NCBI GenBank assembly: GCA_017458285.1
Contig: JAFTFU010000004.1
Location: forward strand, 1 to 52,560
DNA: 52,560 bases
Direction of reading: 5' to 3'
From: Clostridia bacterium
Lineage (GTDB): Bacteria > Bacillota > Clostridia > TANB77 > CAG-508
Positions 27,779 to 40,100 of the stretch are shown piece by piece. A model generated the notes under the pieces. It saw only the letters and a program-made list of their open reading frames with translations. It was not told the origin of the DNA and searched no databases. A program made the translations under genes and the position numbers. Every line of letters begins with the position of its first letter. Position 1 is the stretch's first letter.

Positions 27779-28120
27779 GTGACACAACAATTTAAATAGA
27801 TAATTTATTGTAATGATAGTTCTAGTTTAAATAATCCATCTTCTTTACGAGCTTTAGATTTAATTAATGGAAGTGCTTTTACCGGAATTACTCCTTTATG
27901 CCAATTAGGCATTCAAGCGCCTCCTGGAACTAAGTTTTTTATAAATGGTAGCAATAATCCAGCAATAGTTGGGTTTACTGGATTATTTGAAATAGATTTA
28001 ACAGATGGTGGCGATATATCTAGTATTACATTTGATACTGAATCAATGTCTTATATTGAATCAAATGATAGCGCTATGTTAATTATAGATATGGCTTATT
28101 GGGCAGGAGGTAATGGATAA
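27779..28120 (+). CDS. Small tail/baseplate protein, GTG start, 113 aa (gene 7)
   Basis: The start is GTG 27779, 8 nt after AAGGAG (27765-27770); no ATG lies closer in frame. One TAG (codon 7) is read as Gln. The stop TAA (28118-28120) overlaps the ATG of gene 8 by one base (TAATG), indicating translational coupling. The protein is a compact beta-rich domain (LCQLGIQAPPGTKFFINGSN, TGLFEIDLTDGGDISSITFD, MLIIDMAYW), a pattern I recognise from small proteins in the tail region of Firmicutes phages. It is likely a baseplate or fibre-connector component. The precise role is unknown. Confidence 0.85.
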
Positions 28121-31014
28121 TGGGTTTTTATGGTAATATAAAAAATACTAGTCAAATTTAGTTTTAGTTTGATAGAATTTTTGAAAGTCGTACAGCTATG
28201 GATTAGGCTGTAACTGAAGGCACTGATAAAATTTTTAATGGTCGTTTTGTTCTTGTAAAGTATGACCCAGATGGGTCATACTTTATAGGAAATATGCCTT
28301 TAGGTTATTTAAATCCTAACGATAATAAAATTTATTTAGATAATGCTTTTACCTTACCTTATATTTATATGACTTTTACTCATGTTGATGATCCAATAGA
28401 AACTGAGTGGAATAATTATTATTATTTTGATGGTAAATTTTATTTAAAACTTCCTAGTCAGGATTATTATTAGACTAATAATTAGAATTATTATATTCGT
28501 AATACTGGTAGTTCTACAGCTTTAGATTCATAGTATATTGGATTAAATACCTTAGTACGATTAAGAGATTCAATTACTGGAGCTTAGACTGAATCTTACT
28601 ATAAATGTTCAGGTGGTGTAGCAGGTAATCCAGCTAATTGGACAATGGTTTTACCTGATGAAGATTTTTCTAAATATATGATTAATTTTAATAAAGATAA
28701 AGCTACTTATGAAGAAGATTTTGATCCTCGTGGATATGATGGAACTGTTTGGGAAAAAATTTATAGTGAAGGTTTAGGCAGATTTATTTTAATTGCTAGG
28801 CTAAATGGTGGGTAGTTTCCATAGATAGAATTATTTCCAGAGGCACCTTCTGAATTACCTGCGGCTCCCACTATTGATACATTAAGTTCAGAAGCTTATT
28901 ATCGTATTCGGGTTCCTAGTATGTATGGATTTTAGCCAAAACCTATAGACTTAGATGTAACACCGAATGCTTTGACAGATTAGAAAGCTAAAACCACTGT
29001 TAAAAGATATAATGAGACTACTCATGAAATAGAATCTTTATAGACAACTACAGATGTAGCTTTTTATTATAATAAAGCTGGTGGAGATAAACAATATAGA
29101 TCTGTTGATACAACTACTGCAAATGAAATTTTAATTGAACCTACTGGAGAAAGTGGTAAAATTTATTATGATAGAGAAGGTAATTAGGTTACTGAAGATA
29201 TTATGGAATTAACTATTCATATGCCAATGGTTGGAAATATGGTTGCTGATGGATATGATTTAATTTACGGTTATAATACTCCCACTGGGATAGGGGCACA
29301 AGTAACTAGACCTACTGATATTTCTTGGGTTGATGGTTCTGCTAGTGATGCTTAGAAGTTACAAGGTAATGGAACAGCTGGAGGCAAATCTCGCGATTTA
29401 GCTACATTGGCAGGAACATTAAATGAAATGCATAATAGATTAGGTTAGATTATTGTTCATGTAACTAGTTTACCTGCCCCAGAAGCTGCGGCAAAAAATT
29501 TAATTTATGAATATAATAATACTTTTTGGCGCCGTGGCGATGGAGGAGCTGTTACTTTAGTTACAGAAGATTAGTATACATATACATTAGTAGATACTTC
29601 AATAGCACAAACAGAATTAAATGCTGGAATGAATAATAAATATTTTTCTTATACTTCTAGCACAATTCCTGCTAATGTTGTTCCTACTCCTGCAACTAGC
29701 TATGAAAGTGGAAGATATTATTTTTTAAGAAATATTACAGGTCCTGCTTATGAACAAATTGTTCCCCCTTTAATAAAGTATGATCCAGAAAGATATTATC
29801 GTAAAATAGGATCTGATTATTTTAGAGATAATTCTGCTCCTTTGCCAACAGATGCTTCTCAAACTTATTATAATATTGGTTCAGCTGTGGAAAGAACTTT
29901 CTAGGCTGCTTACGTAAATGATGGTTCTTTATATATATTAGAAGATGGTATTTATACTCCTGCCACTTCTAATAATCCTCAAATAAATACTACTTATTAT
30001 TCTCCCAATGAAGAAGAATAGTATGATGGAGGTTAGGTATTATTTTATAAACCTAGCACCTTTTTTTACAGAGATCCTGATACGGGTAGTTATATTTTAG
30101 ACAAGGCTAATACAATGACTTCAACACGTCAATATTATGTTGTAACATTTGATACTTCTATTACAACTTATGCTTAGGTTGATGGTAATAGTGTCGCTGT
30201 CCATCCAATGAAAGAAGCTTTAGGTATAGGATTAAATGATGGCATTGATGCAGTTTTAAGAACATATCCTACTGGAACGACTTTATATTTTTTAGATGAG
30301 AATGGGCGTTATGTCCCTTACTCAGCTTTGGAAAATATGGAATCCTCTGCGGATCGTTCTCTTTATACATTTCCGCATACTTATTTTAAAATAGATAGTC
30401 CTACTACTTATACAAGATTATTTATTCCAGATGTTTATTATGAACATAATACTTCTACTGGAGATTATACTTTAGCTCGTACTTTTGTAAGTACAACAAC
30501 TAAATATTATGAATTAAGTAATATTCAAGCTTTAAATCAAGTATTTTATTTACCTAAAAAATATTATTATGAAAATAGCGGACATTTTGAAATGGATCAT
30601 AATAATACTATGACGGATGAAAGAATTTATTATTCAAGATAGCATATTTATGTAGACGTAGATTAGTTACAAGAGTGTCCTCATGGAATGGAATGGCCAG
30701 AATCTGTAGAATATATTCCACCTTCTATTTCATTATATTATAGAACAGATGCTCCTAATTTAGTAGAAATAAAAGGTATTAACAATGGAGATTCCTCAAT
30801 TAATGCAACAGTATTAAATTTACATAGAGAATTTGATTTTGGGAATTTAGAAACTAGAGATTTAACTACATTTAGAGGTTGTTTTAATACGTTAAATGAT
30901 ACGCTTTACCGATTAAAAGAAATTGTACCTGGACAAATTTTATTTGTTAATGAATTTGGTCAAGTAGTATCTATATCATTGACTGAATTAAAACAAAAAT
31001 TAAATAATGTATAA
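28120..31014 (+). CDS. Tail fibre/baseplate protein rich in Tyr-Tyr modules, 964 aa (gene 8)
   Basis: ATG 28120 overlaps the gene 7 stop; GGCAGGAGG lies just upstream. About 22 TAG codons are read through to TAATAA at 31012. The N-terminus (MGFYGNIKNTSQIQFQFDRI) and GRFVLVKYD are recognisable from Clostridia-phage tail proteins. The middle has SDAQKLQGNGTAGGKSRDLA and the segment LAGTLNEMHNRLGQIIVHV. Residues ~480-850 hold many short Tyr-Tyr units (GRYYFLR, ERYYRKIGSDYFRD, KYYELS, KKYYYENSGHF) interrupting that backbone. The C-terminus (GQILFVNEFGQVVSISL) closes with a small beta domain. A 12-bp perfect inverted repeat lies in codons 46-55. It is likely a peripheral baseplate protein or fibre anchor, inferred from context. 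Confidence 0.83.
28257..28284 (+). repeat. Perfect 12-bp inverted repeat inside gene 8
   Basis: AAAGTATGACCC (28257-28268) and GGGTCATACTTT (28273-28284) are exact inverted arms around an AGAT loop, 137 nt after the gene 8 start. No T-run follows, so it is a strong mRNA hairpin or operator-like palindrome rather than a terminator. Confidence 0.75.
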
Positions 31015-31023
31015 TAAATATAT

Positions 31024-31060
31024 AATTGCCCCTCCTTGGACAAAGAGGGGCAATTTTTTT
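31024..31060 (+). terminator. Intrinsic terminator after gene 8
   Basis: AATTGCCCCTC (31024-31034) pairs perfectly with GAGGGGCAATT (31045-31055) across a 10-nt loop, with a T7 run from 31054. It starts 9 nt after the gene 8 stop and closes the baseplate unit. Only a weak promoter candidate (TAATAT at 31087) is seen before gene 9. Confidence 0.9.
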
Positions 31061-31109
31061 ATTTTAATTTTTAATGTTCTTAGAAATAATATAGAAAGGA
31101 GAGACTAAG

Positions 31110-32177
31110 GTGCCAGATAACTCAAATGCTGTACATTATGTTAAGTTTAGGCGAGGATCTATTGCCATTTGGAATAGTTTATTAACTACACCATCATAGA
31201 TTGATGATGATACTTTATATTTTATTTATGATACTGAAGTTAGTAATCCGACTGAAGGTAAATTATATTTAGGTCAAAAATTAATTAGCGGTGGTTCATC
31301 TTCCTCTAGTGGGATTATAAATATAAATGATCTTAGCAATGTTGAAATTGATGGAACTACATTAGATAATAAATAGATTCTAGTATTTAACATTGAAACT
31401 GGACAGTGGCAAAATACCTCCTTATCTACTATAATAAACACTGCAGTTGGAGAAATGGTAGGAGCTAAACGATTTGAAGATGGAACAAGTGGTTTAGTAC
31501 CTGCGCCGCAAGCAGGAGATCATACTAAATTTTTACGAGGCGATGCAACCTGGGCAGAAATTCTTGTTCCTTCATTTGATAAAACTGTTTTTTCAACTGT
31601 AAATAACGTTGTATCCTTAAAAGGGTTTGATTTAGCTCCTACTGGAGCAACCCCTATTAAAACAGATGATGGTATTTCATGGTCTAATGTTACGGCTGGT
31701 CGGTTAAATAAACAACTTACAACTTTAGAAAAATTATAGGCTTAGTTGGCAGGAACTGATACTGACCCTTTAGATACTGATGCCATTTATTTAGTTAACA
31801 ACGGTTCAGATGGCTCTAGTGGTAGCTAGTATGATGAATATATAATTGTAAATAATTAGTTAGAAAAGCTGGGTTCTTTTGGACAAACTGATTTAACAAA
31901 CTATGTTACAATTCCTACCTTTAATACATAGATAACTAGATTAAACGATTTATTATATGATACTAGAGATGAGAATAATGGTTCTTTAATTCCGGGATTA
32001 ATTTCTAGAGTTTCTACGATAGAATCTAACTATATAACCCGCAGTGAAATTGGAGATTTAAATACATTAATACTTTCTGGTACTAATACTAATCTTGTAC
32101 AAGAGGTTAATACATTACATACTTCTGTATCAACGATTCAAGAGCGTCTGAAATGGAAAGAATTACAAGATCAATAA
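31110..32177 (+). CDS. Tail fibre/appendage protein, GTG start, 355 aa (gene 9)
   Basis: The GTG at 31110 follows GAAAGGAGAG (31095-31104); seven TAG codons are read through to TAA 32175-32177. The N-terminus (VHYVKFRRGSIAIWNSL, DDDTLYFIYDTE, KLYLGQKLI) is a fibre-head module common in gut-phage tail proteins. A conserved fibre repeat follows (GLVPAPQAGD, FLRGDATWAE; residues ~128-150), the same motif found four times in gene 16. The C-terminal ~100 residues are helical (TFNTQITRLNDLL, VNTLHTSVSTIQERLKW), likely a trimeric coiled coil. Gene 10 follows after 15 nt in the same unit. Probably a short fibre or an adaptor that attaches larger fibres. Confidence 0.83.
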
Positions 32178-32192
32178 GAAAGGAGATAAGAT

Positions 32193-34115
32193 ATGCCTAT
32201 TACATATGATTCTTTAACTTCTGATAAAGTTGCGTTTCTACAAGGAACTTAGGCGTAGTTAAATTTATATCTTCCTGTTAGCACCGATGAAACAAAACGT
32301 GGTACTGCAATAGAAGGTGCTTTTTATTTAACAACAGATACACATAGGTTATACATTGGTAGAAAAGTTACCGCAATTAATAATAATGAACCAAATCTTT
32401 CTAATGCAGATATTAATAAAGTTTTCCCTGTTCAAGTAAGTGCAGGTATTACTACTGTTGCGGATGCTGGCGAATTAGCCAATGTATCTACCAATGGTGA
32501 AAAAGGGGATATGTATTATATCCAAGATGGTAATGTTTTAGCAGTCTTAGAAATTGATGCTTCTGGTAATCGTTCTTGGGTATAGGTAAATCCGCCTACT
32601 GGTATTGAAAGATATACTAATGGATTGTCTTAGATAGATGCAACTCATGTTAGATTAACTTCTACAATTGCAACTTAGGCACAATAGAATGGTACTAAAA
32701 CTAGCGTTATTAATTATATTGCTGGTTAGAATATTACTTTAACTGCTGCTGCAGGAACTCCAGGAGATGGAACTAATGGGGTACCTCCATCTTTAACCAT
32801 TGATGGCACAGCTTATTCCGCAAAAACAACTGCGACAGCTCAAGATTCACATAATGGTGGTACTTTTGGATTAGCTAAAAATACTGATACTACATTAGAT
32901 TCAAGTATTACTATTAGTGGTGATGAAAGTACAACTAATGGTATCAATACTGTTACTGCAACAACAGATAATGCTGGACATATTACTTTACAAGGTCCAA
33001 GACTTACGTCAGTTCAGGCTGAAAATCATACCTCTCAAGGATTTAATTTAAAATTAAATTATTATAATCCTTTAATAAGTGCAGCTACAAGTACAACCCC
33101 AACTAATATTGATCCTATCGTTTAGGTTGGTACAAATACTACATTAAATGGAACAGCTTATACTCCTTAGTCAATTCATTTTGCTAATGGTATAGCAAGT
33201 TTACCTGTTTATACTCGTGACGAAGTTAATAGTAAAATTTCAGAATATATTAGCGCAGAATTTGAAACAGCTAATGCTATGAATTATCGCGGTGTTGTTA
33301 CTAGTGCCGCAGATTTAGCTGATAAATATACTACTAAAGTTGCTGGGCAAAGTGATAAATCAAATGCTCATAAAGGTGATACTTATAAAGTTGCTACTGC
33401 CAATACTGCTGGATTTGACTTAGATGGAACTACTGTTTATAATGGTGATTTAATTATCTTAAATGGTAACGAAGATGCTGATGGCACTATTCCATTAAAT
33501 GCAATTTCATATGATATTGTTCCTTCTGGTGATGAAGCGCAATTAGGTATTTCTCATTAGGCTCAGGCAACTGGTTATGATGAAAATAATAATCCTGCAA
33601 TTTCGCGATTAACATTCCAAGATACAAAAACTAATGGATTAGGTGTTATTGTTAATACTCGTTATCAAGGCAGTAGATACATTAATATTAAGAGTTCTTA
33701 TATTGGTGGCGGCGATAAGAATTTCACTTTAATGTTTGATCATGAAGATGTAGCACGTGTAGATTCAACTACAGCATTAGATGCTGATAATAATAATGAT
33801 TTACTTAATAATACTTATTCTTTCTTTATGCTGTCCTCTGCGTCAGATATTGCAACTGATGCAAAAGGTCATGTTACAGGTATTACAGGTAAAACTGTTC
33901 AATTAAGACATAATAAATTATCATCTTTAACAGCTAGTAATTATTTATCCTCTGTTTCAACAACCACAGGATTAAATTAGGGCTAGATTAAATTAACAGC
34001 TACAGATTTGTTAAATAATTCTACTGTTGGTGATATCTTTTTAACATCCCAATCATTAACATTTACTGGTGGTTCAACTGGTTTAAATGTTGAACTTTTA
34101 TGGGGGACATTTTAA
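32193..34115 (+). CDS. Tail fibre protein with GHVTG motifs, 640 aa (gene 10)
   Basis: ATG 32193 is preceded by GAAAGGAG (32178-32185); 12 TAG codons are read through to TAA 34113. The N-terminus again has a fibre-head module (GAFYLTTDTHRLYIGRKV). The body is beta-rich with two motifs of the kind D..GH[IV]T (TDNAGHITL near 32965 and DAKGHVTGI near 33858), which recur in gene 16. Residues ~360-450 (MNYRGVVTSAADL, HKGDTYKV, YNGDLIILNG, YDIVPSGDE) match a module in gene 16. It lacks any enzyme motif. Probably a fibre or baseplate appendage involved in adsorption, inferred from shared modules and location. Confidence 0.83.
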
Positions 34116-34180
34116 TTAAATATATTTAAAAAATTTTTCTATTTAAATAGAGTTAATTTTATAAGAAAGGAGACCTATGA

Positions 34181-37100
34181 ATGCCAAATACTCAAGAGAC
34201 TTATGAAGCAATTTTGCAAGCTTTAAATAATCAAACAGTTCGTTTTGAGCCATTTAGAGGATTGCATAAAGATATTGAAGTACTTGATTTAAAAGATGGT
34301 TCTCTTTATTTTGCTTACGATACTGGCTCAATTTTCTTAGATGTGAAAGTCCAAGAGAATGGCGTTGAAAAAGTAAAACGTTTTAAAATGGGCGGTAGCG
34401 GAAGCGCAGGTTCTGGAAGCTCAGGTTTTGTATATACTAATGCATCTATGAATGATGACACTTTAGCTAAAGTTCATTCAGAAATGGATAATGTTGATAG
34501 CCCTGGTTATTATATTTATCGTAAAGCTTTTAATTATCAATTAGAACCTACGGTAACAAGACCCGCAGGTTCAGATGTAGATATTACAATATTTGCACCT
34601 GTATTAAAACCGGAGAATGAATGGGGACCTTTACCTGAAAAAGATACTTTATTATTAAATTCTAATGGTTGGCTATTTAGAGTTGTTGAACAAGAAGGCC
34701 AATCAAATAGAGTTATTGCTAATATTATTTCTACTGGCTCTTCTGGTGGAGGTAGTGGAGGTGGAGGAGGCGGTGGTAGCACCGAATCCGGAGATGACTT
34801 ATTCTTAGCTTGGGGCAGCGGTTGGAGAAGTAATGGTTATTATGTTTATGGACAAACTAATGAATTAGAAGTTACTCCTACTTCAACTCGTGATGCAGAA
34901 GTTCAATTACATATTTTAGTTGAAGACACTATCTCTGGAAAAGTTATTCTTGATACTGAACCTTCCCTTCCTAGTGGATAGCCTTATAAATTTAATACTG
35001 GAATATTACCTTTAAGTCAGAAAGGTATTTCTATAACAATTTCATTAGATTCTAATAGTAGTCGTATGTATAAGAATTATAAACCCAAATAGACTTATAC
35101 TGGTATTACTGTTTTTAAAATGGATTTAACTAAAAAAGATCCAAATGAATTTTATCCTTTAAATGGTTTAAATGGTTCAAATCCAACTTAGATTATTAGA
35201 TTTATTCCTACTGGTTCTGCTGATATTGATACTGCTTCAACTTTAGCAGGTACCGATGATAAATAGATTCTTCATGTTTATGTAGATAATGAAGAAATTA
35301 TTACTGAAAATATTAATGGTAATCAAGATGGTCGTGATAACCAAGTTTCTATTCCTGGTTAGACTCATGGTATGCATACTATTAAATTACAATTAAGCGC
35401 GGTTGTAAATAATATTACTTTATATTCTAATGAATTAACTTATCAATGCGCTTGGGTTGAAGAAGGATCTGAAACCCCAATTGTTTGGATTGGTGGATAT
35501 GATGAAACTATTGTTAATTATGAAAATTCATATATTAAATATATGGCATATGATCCTTTAATCACCGCAGGTAATACTACAGGTATTTAGATTTCTCTTT
35601 ATAAAAATGGTGAAGAAGTAAATTAGATTTCTACGACTTATGATCCTACTACAAGTGAATGGTTAAGTTGGGATATTACTGATTTATATGATGCTCCTTC
35701 TGTTGCTACTGGTGGTAAATATGCTACAACTAATTTCTCTATAGCAGTTCGTGGTGTTAAGGCCGATGTTTCAGTTGTTGTTACTAATGAAGGTTCTCGT
35801 GATTTAAAACTTCGCAAAGAAAGTAGTTTATTAGCTAACTTCTCTGCTGCTGGTCGTTCTAACGATGAAATTGCTGCTAATAGAGGTGTTTTCCGCAGTT
35901 CAGTTGGTAATGCAATTGCTCAATTAACCGGGTTTAACTGGCAAAACAATGGTTGGGGAAAAGATGGTGTTGATGCTAATGGAGTTGATAGTGGTGCTTA
36001 TTTAACTATTGCAAATGGCGCTGCAGTAACAATTCCTTTCCAAGGCCTTGTTTTAAATGAAGTTAGTAAACCTTATAGTTTTGAAATTCGTTTTAGAATT
36101 AGAAATATTCAAGCTTATTCTACTTTAGTTACTACTATTCCATATTATTTTTATTTAGATGGTAATGGTACAAAATCTACTGAAGGTCAAACTGAAGATT
36201 GGATTAAAGAACATCATTACACTATTTCTAAAGATGCTGATGGTAACTTAGAAATGGATGAAGCCAATTCTAAAAAAGAAATTGAAACTGAAAATGGTAT
36301 AGTTTTAAAATGGTTAAATGATTAGAATATGGGTTTTGTTTTAGGAACCTAGGAAGCTTACTTTAATGGCCCTAATGGAACAGCTAATGTTCGTTATGGT
36401 GAAAATGAAGTTGTTAATATCAGTTTTATTATTGAACCAACAGATAAATTATGTTATATTTATTTAAATGGTATTTTATCTGGCGCTATTGGATTACCAA
36501 ATCCCGCTGTTACTGGTTCTGCCATTCGTATGAATGTCCCATTTGAAATTAATTCTAATTATTGCGATTTTGATTTATATCGTTTCCGTGTATATCAAGA
36601 TACTTTAACAATGCCTGATGTTATTCATAACTATTTATCAGACTTGCATAGTATTAAATTATATGACGAAAATGACTTAGCTCGTTTAACTGATCCTACT
36701 GAATTAGATTACGATAGATTAGTTAAATATAATAAAGAACATCCAGGCAATCAAACAATGCCTTATGCTGTATGGACTTTAGATAATGAAGCTGATGGTG
36801 ATGTATTACCTTACTTTAAAGGTAATAAAAAATCTGTAACTATTGACTTCGTTAACCCTTGCTTAGATGAAGCTTTAGATTTAGGTGTTGACGCAGGTGG
36901 CATAACTGAATGGTATTATTATACTCATAGTCCTAGCTATACTGTTGTTGGTGCTGAAATTAATGTTCAAGGAACTTCTTCTTAGAAATATCCTCGTCGT
37001 AATTTTAAAACTAAATATAAGAAAGCTAGTTCTTGGGTATTTACTAAAGGACCTTTAAAAGGATATTCTGTTACAAAAGATTATTTCTTCTATAAGACAG

Positions 37101-40100
37101 ATAATTCAATTCCTGCAGTGCAAAAAGGAAAATTAGTTACTAAAATAGAATCTTATGAAGAAACTGATTCTAATGGATTAACTTAGACTAAATATCGTGA
37201 AGTTCCAGATAATGATTCTGCAACATTTAATTCTGCTACAATGGTTAAATTAGTTGGTAAATTCCATATGGACCAAGAAGCTGTAGCAACAAATCAATTT
37301 ACTTGGAAAATTGATTATATGGAATCTTCTGGTTCTTATAATACTGGTTTTGCCAATCTAATGGGTAACCAAGTTCATCCTTTATATGAAAAACATCCTT
37401 TAGATGATTTAAATATTGATTCTACTGGTATGCGTACAAGCGTTTATGGTTATCCTGTTTTAGTATTTTAGCGTTTTAAAATTGATAGTGTTAAAGCTGC
37501 TATGAATGATAATTATGAATATAAATATATTGGACGTTATAATAAGAACTTAGATAAAAGCTCAAATGAATATTACGGTTTTAAATTAAAAAATTATCAT
37601 CCTTATATTATTCGTCCTTGGGATGAATATGAAGAAGTAAAATAGGTAATTGTTGATGGGGAAGGTCATCCTGTGTTAGATGCAGATGGAAAAGAGCAAA
37701 CTGAAAAAGTTAAGAAATTTAAGGCACATCATGAGAGACCTTTTATTAACCAAGTTTCTGAATGTTGGGAATTAAGAGATAATCAAGGCACTTGGTGCTC
37801 TTTCCGTTATCCAACAGAAGCTGCACGCAGTTCTGGTTTTGGAACTCTTGTTGCAGGTACTTCTGGAGCATCTAAAGAATTAGAGGTTATTAAGCATTTT
37901 GAATATAGATATACTCAAGATGAAGACGCTATGGATGATGCTTATGAATATAAAAACTTCACTGATGAAAATGGCGTTAAACGTGAAGATAGAGATGCTA
38001 TTGTAGATTATTTAAGAACTAAATATTCTAATTTAGAGACATTATTTAACTGGTTAGATTCTACTGATACATCTAGCGTGCCTGAAACTAAACCTAATTT
38101 ACCTGGTAATAAAACTGCAGGACCTTGGGTTACAGCTAACGAATGTACTGACGTAGGAGAAGAATCAACACCTCAATATACTTATCAATAGGTTGGTAGT
38201 AGCGCTATTTTTGATAGTAGTAAAACCTATTATCGTAGTGAAGGTGGAGATCAAGGACCATTTGTTGAAGCTACAGGAATTACTAGTTTAATTGATTATG
38301 AATTAGTTATCCCTCTCACTTCTTCTTCTGGCACTCCATTAAAAGGTACTGATAGTTATTTTACAAAAGTTGATGATGATTATATTCCTGTTTCATTAGC
38401 TCAATTAACTATTCCTTCTAAGACAGAAAATAATTTAATTAACATTGATGGTGAAGGTAAATTTACTTTATATAAATTTACTAAAACTACAGACACTGAA
38501 ATTAATGAAGATAGTGTTTACTATGAATATGACTACGGTGTTTATATTGTAGTTTCTAATCCATTACAAGAAAATATAGAAGATTATTATGAAGCTTCTT
38601 TAGAAGAAACTCCAGTCTTTTTATATAAATTAATTCATCCTATTTTCTATGAAAAAGTTGTTAGATATTATTTGACTACTTTTACAAGAGATACAGAAAA
38701 TTATCGTTTAGCAAAATTCCGCAATGAGTTTGAAAAGCATTTAGATAAAGAATATTGTTTAGTATACTTTATTTTAACAGAGTTATTATTATGTTATGAC
38801 TCTCGTGGTAAAAATATGATGTTAGCTTCTTTTGGTCCAAGAGAATGGATTTATGAAGTTGCTACAGACGTAACAGCTGATAATGTTACTGATTACTTTG
38901 TTCAGGAAGGTCAAGCATATGTGGCTGCGACTGAATATGATAGTCAAACTACTTATTATAGTAGAAAATCTGGAGATTATATTTGGTATCCTATTTTCTA
39001 TGATATTGATACCCAATTAGGTTTAAATAATTCTGGTGCTTACTTATGGGATTATGATGCAGATGTTACTGAGAAAAATATTTTCTCTACTCCTAATAGC
39101 GTCTTATGGAATAATTTCTACACTATTTTCTATGATGATATTGTTTTAAAGTATCGTGCATTGCGTGTTAACCATTTAGATTATGGTCCTATAAAAGATG
39201 CTTATGAATGTTTACCTTCTAGCTTTGATTCTTATGCTATGAGAGGTATTAGACCTATTGTTGCTATTGGATTAGATGAATATTATAAGTATTTAGCTCC
39301 AACAGTAACTGGATATTATGATACAACTGGCGCTTTCTTAAAGTTACCTGGATTTACTTATGCTTATACTTGCTAGGGCGATAAGAAACTTACTACTGAG
39401 TTATTATTACAAAATCGTTTGAATTATTTAGATTCACAATGGTTAGGTGGTAATTATACTGATAAGAAAGTTTTACAAGAAATTTTCATTCGTGCTAATG
39501 CTAACTAGAGTGGCACTTCTGATACTTTCTTAGATGTAGCTCAATTACCAGAAGCTGCTGAACGTAGAAACTTTAGTATTAAAGCTTATGAAGATAGCAA
39601 TGGTAACTTTATAGATAATGGGTTAGATGCGCGAGCTGGTTATAAAATTAAACCTTATTTACATTAGTCAGTAACTTACTTCGTAGATAACTAGCCTGTT
39701 GCTCCAGTAAGATATATTAATTAGCCTGATGGTGTTTTAACTAATGTTTCTCCTGACGTTAAATCCGCCTATCAAAAAACATTAGATGTTTCTTAGCAGA
39801 TTAACTATATACCTGCCGCAAACTATATTTCTAGTTTGGGCGATTTAAGTTTGTCTTATCCAAACTCAATTTAGATTTTTAAGGGTAATAAATTATTAGA
39901 TTTAAACATTGGTAGTGACCATCCTTTATATTATAATAGTTTATTAAATGCTCAATCTGACTTTAGTTTAGCTAGTTTGCCATTATTGCGCACTGCAAAC
40001 TTTAGTAAATTAACTAACTTTGGTAGAGATGTTTCTTTATCTGATTCTGCTAAATTACAAGAGTTTAAGGCTTTAGGTAGTACTTTAACTCGTGTAGCAT

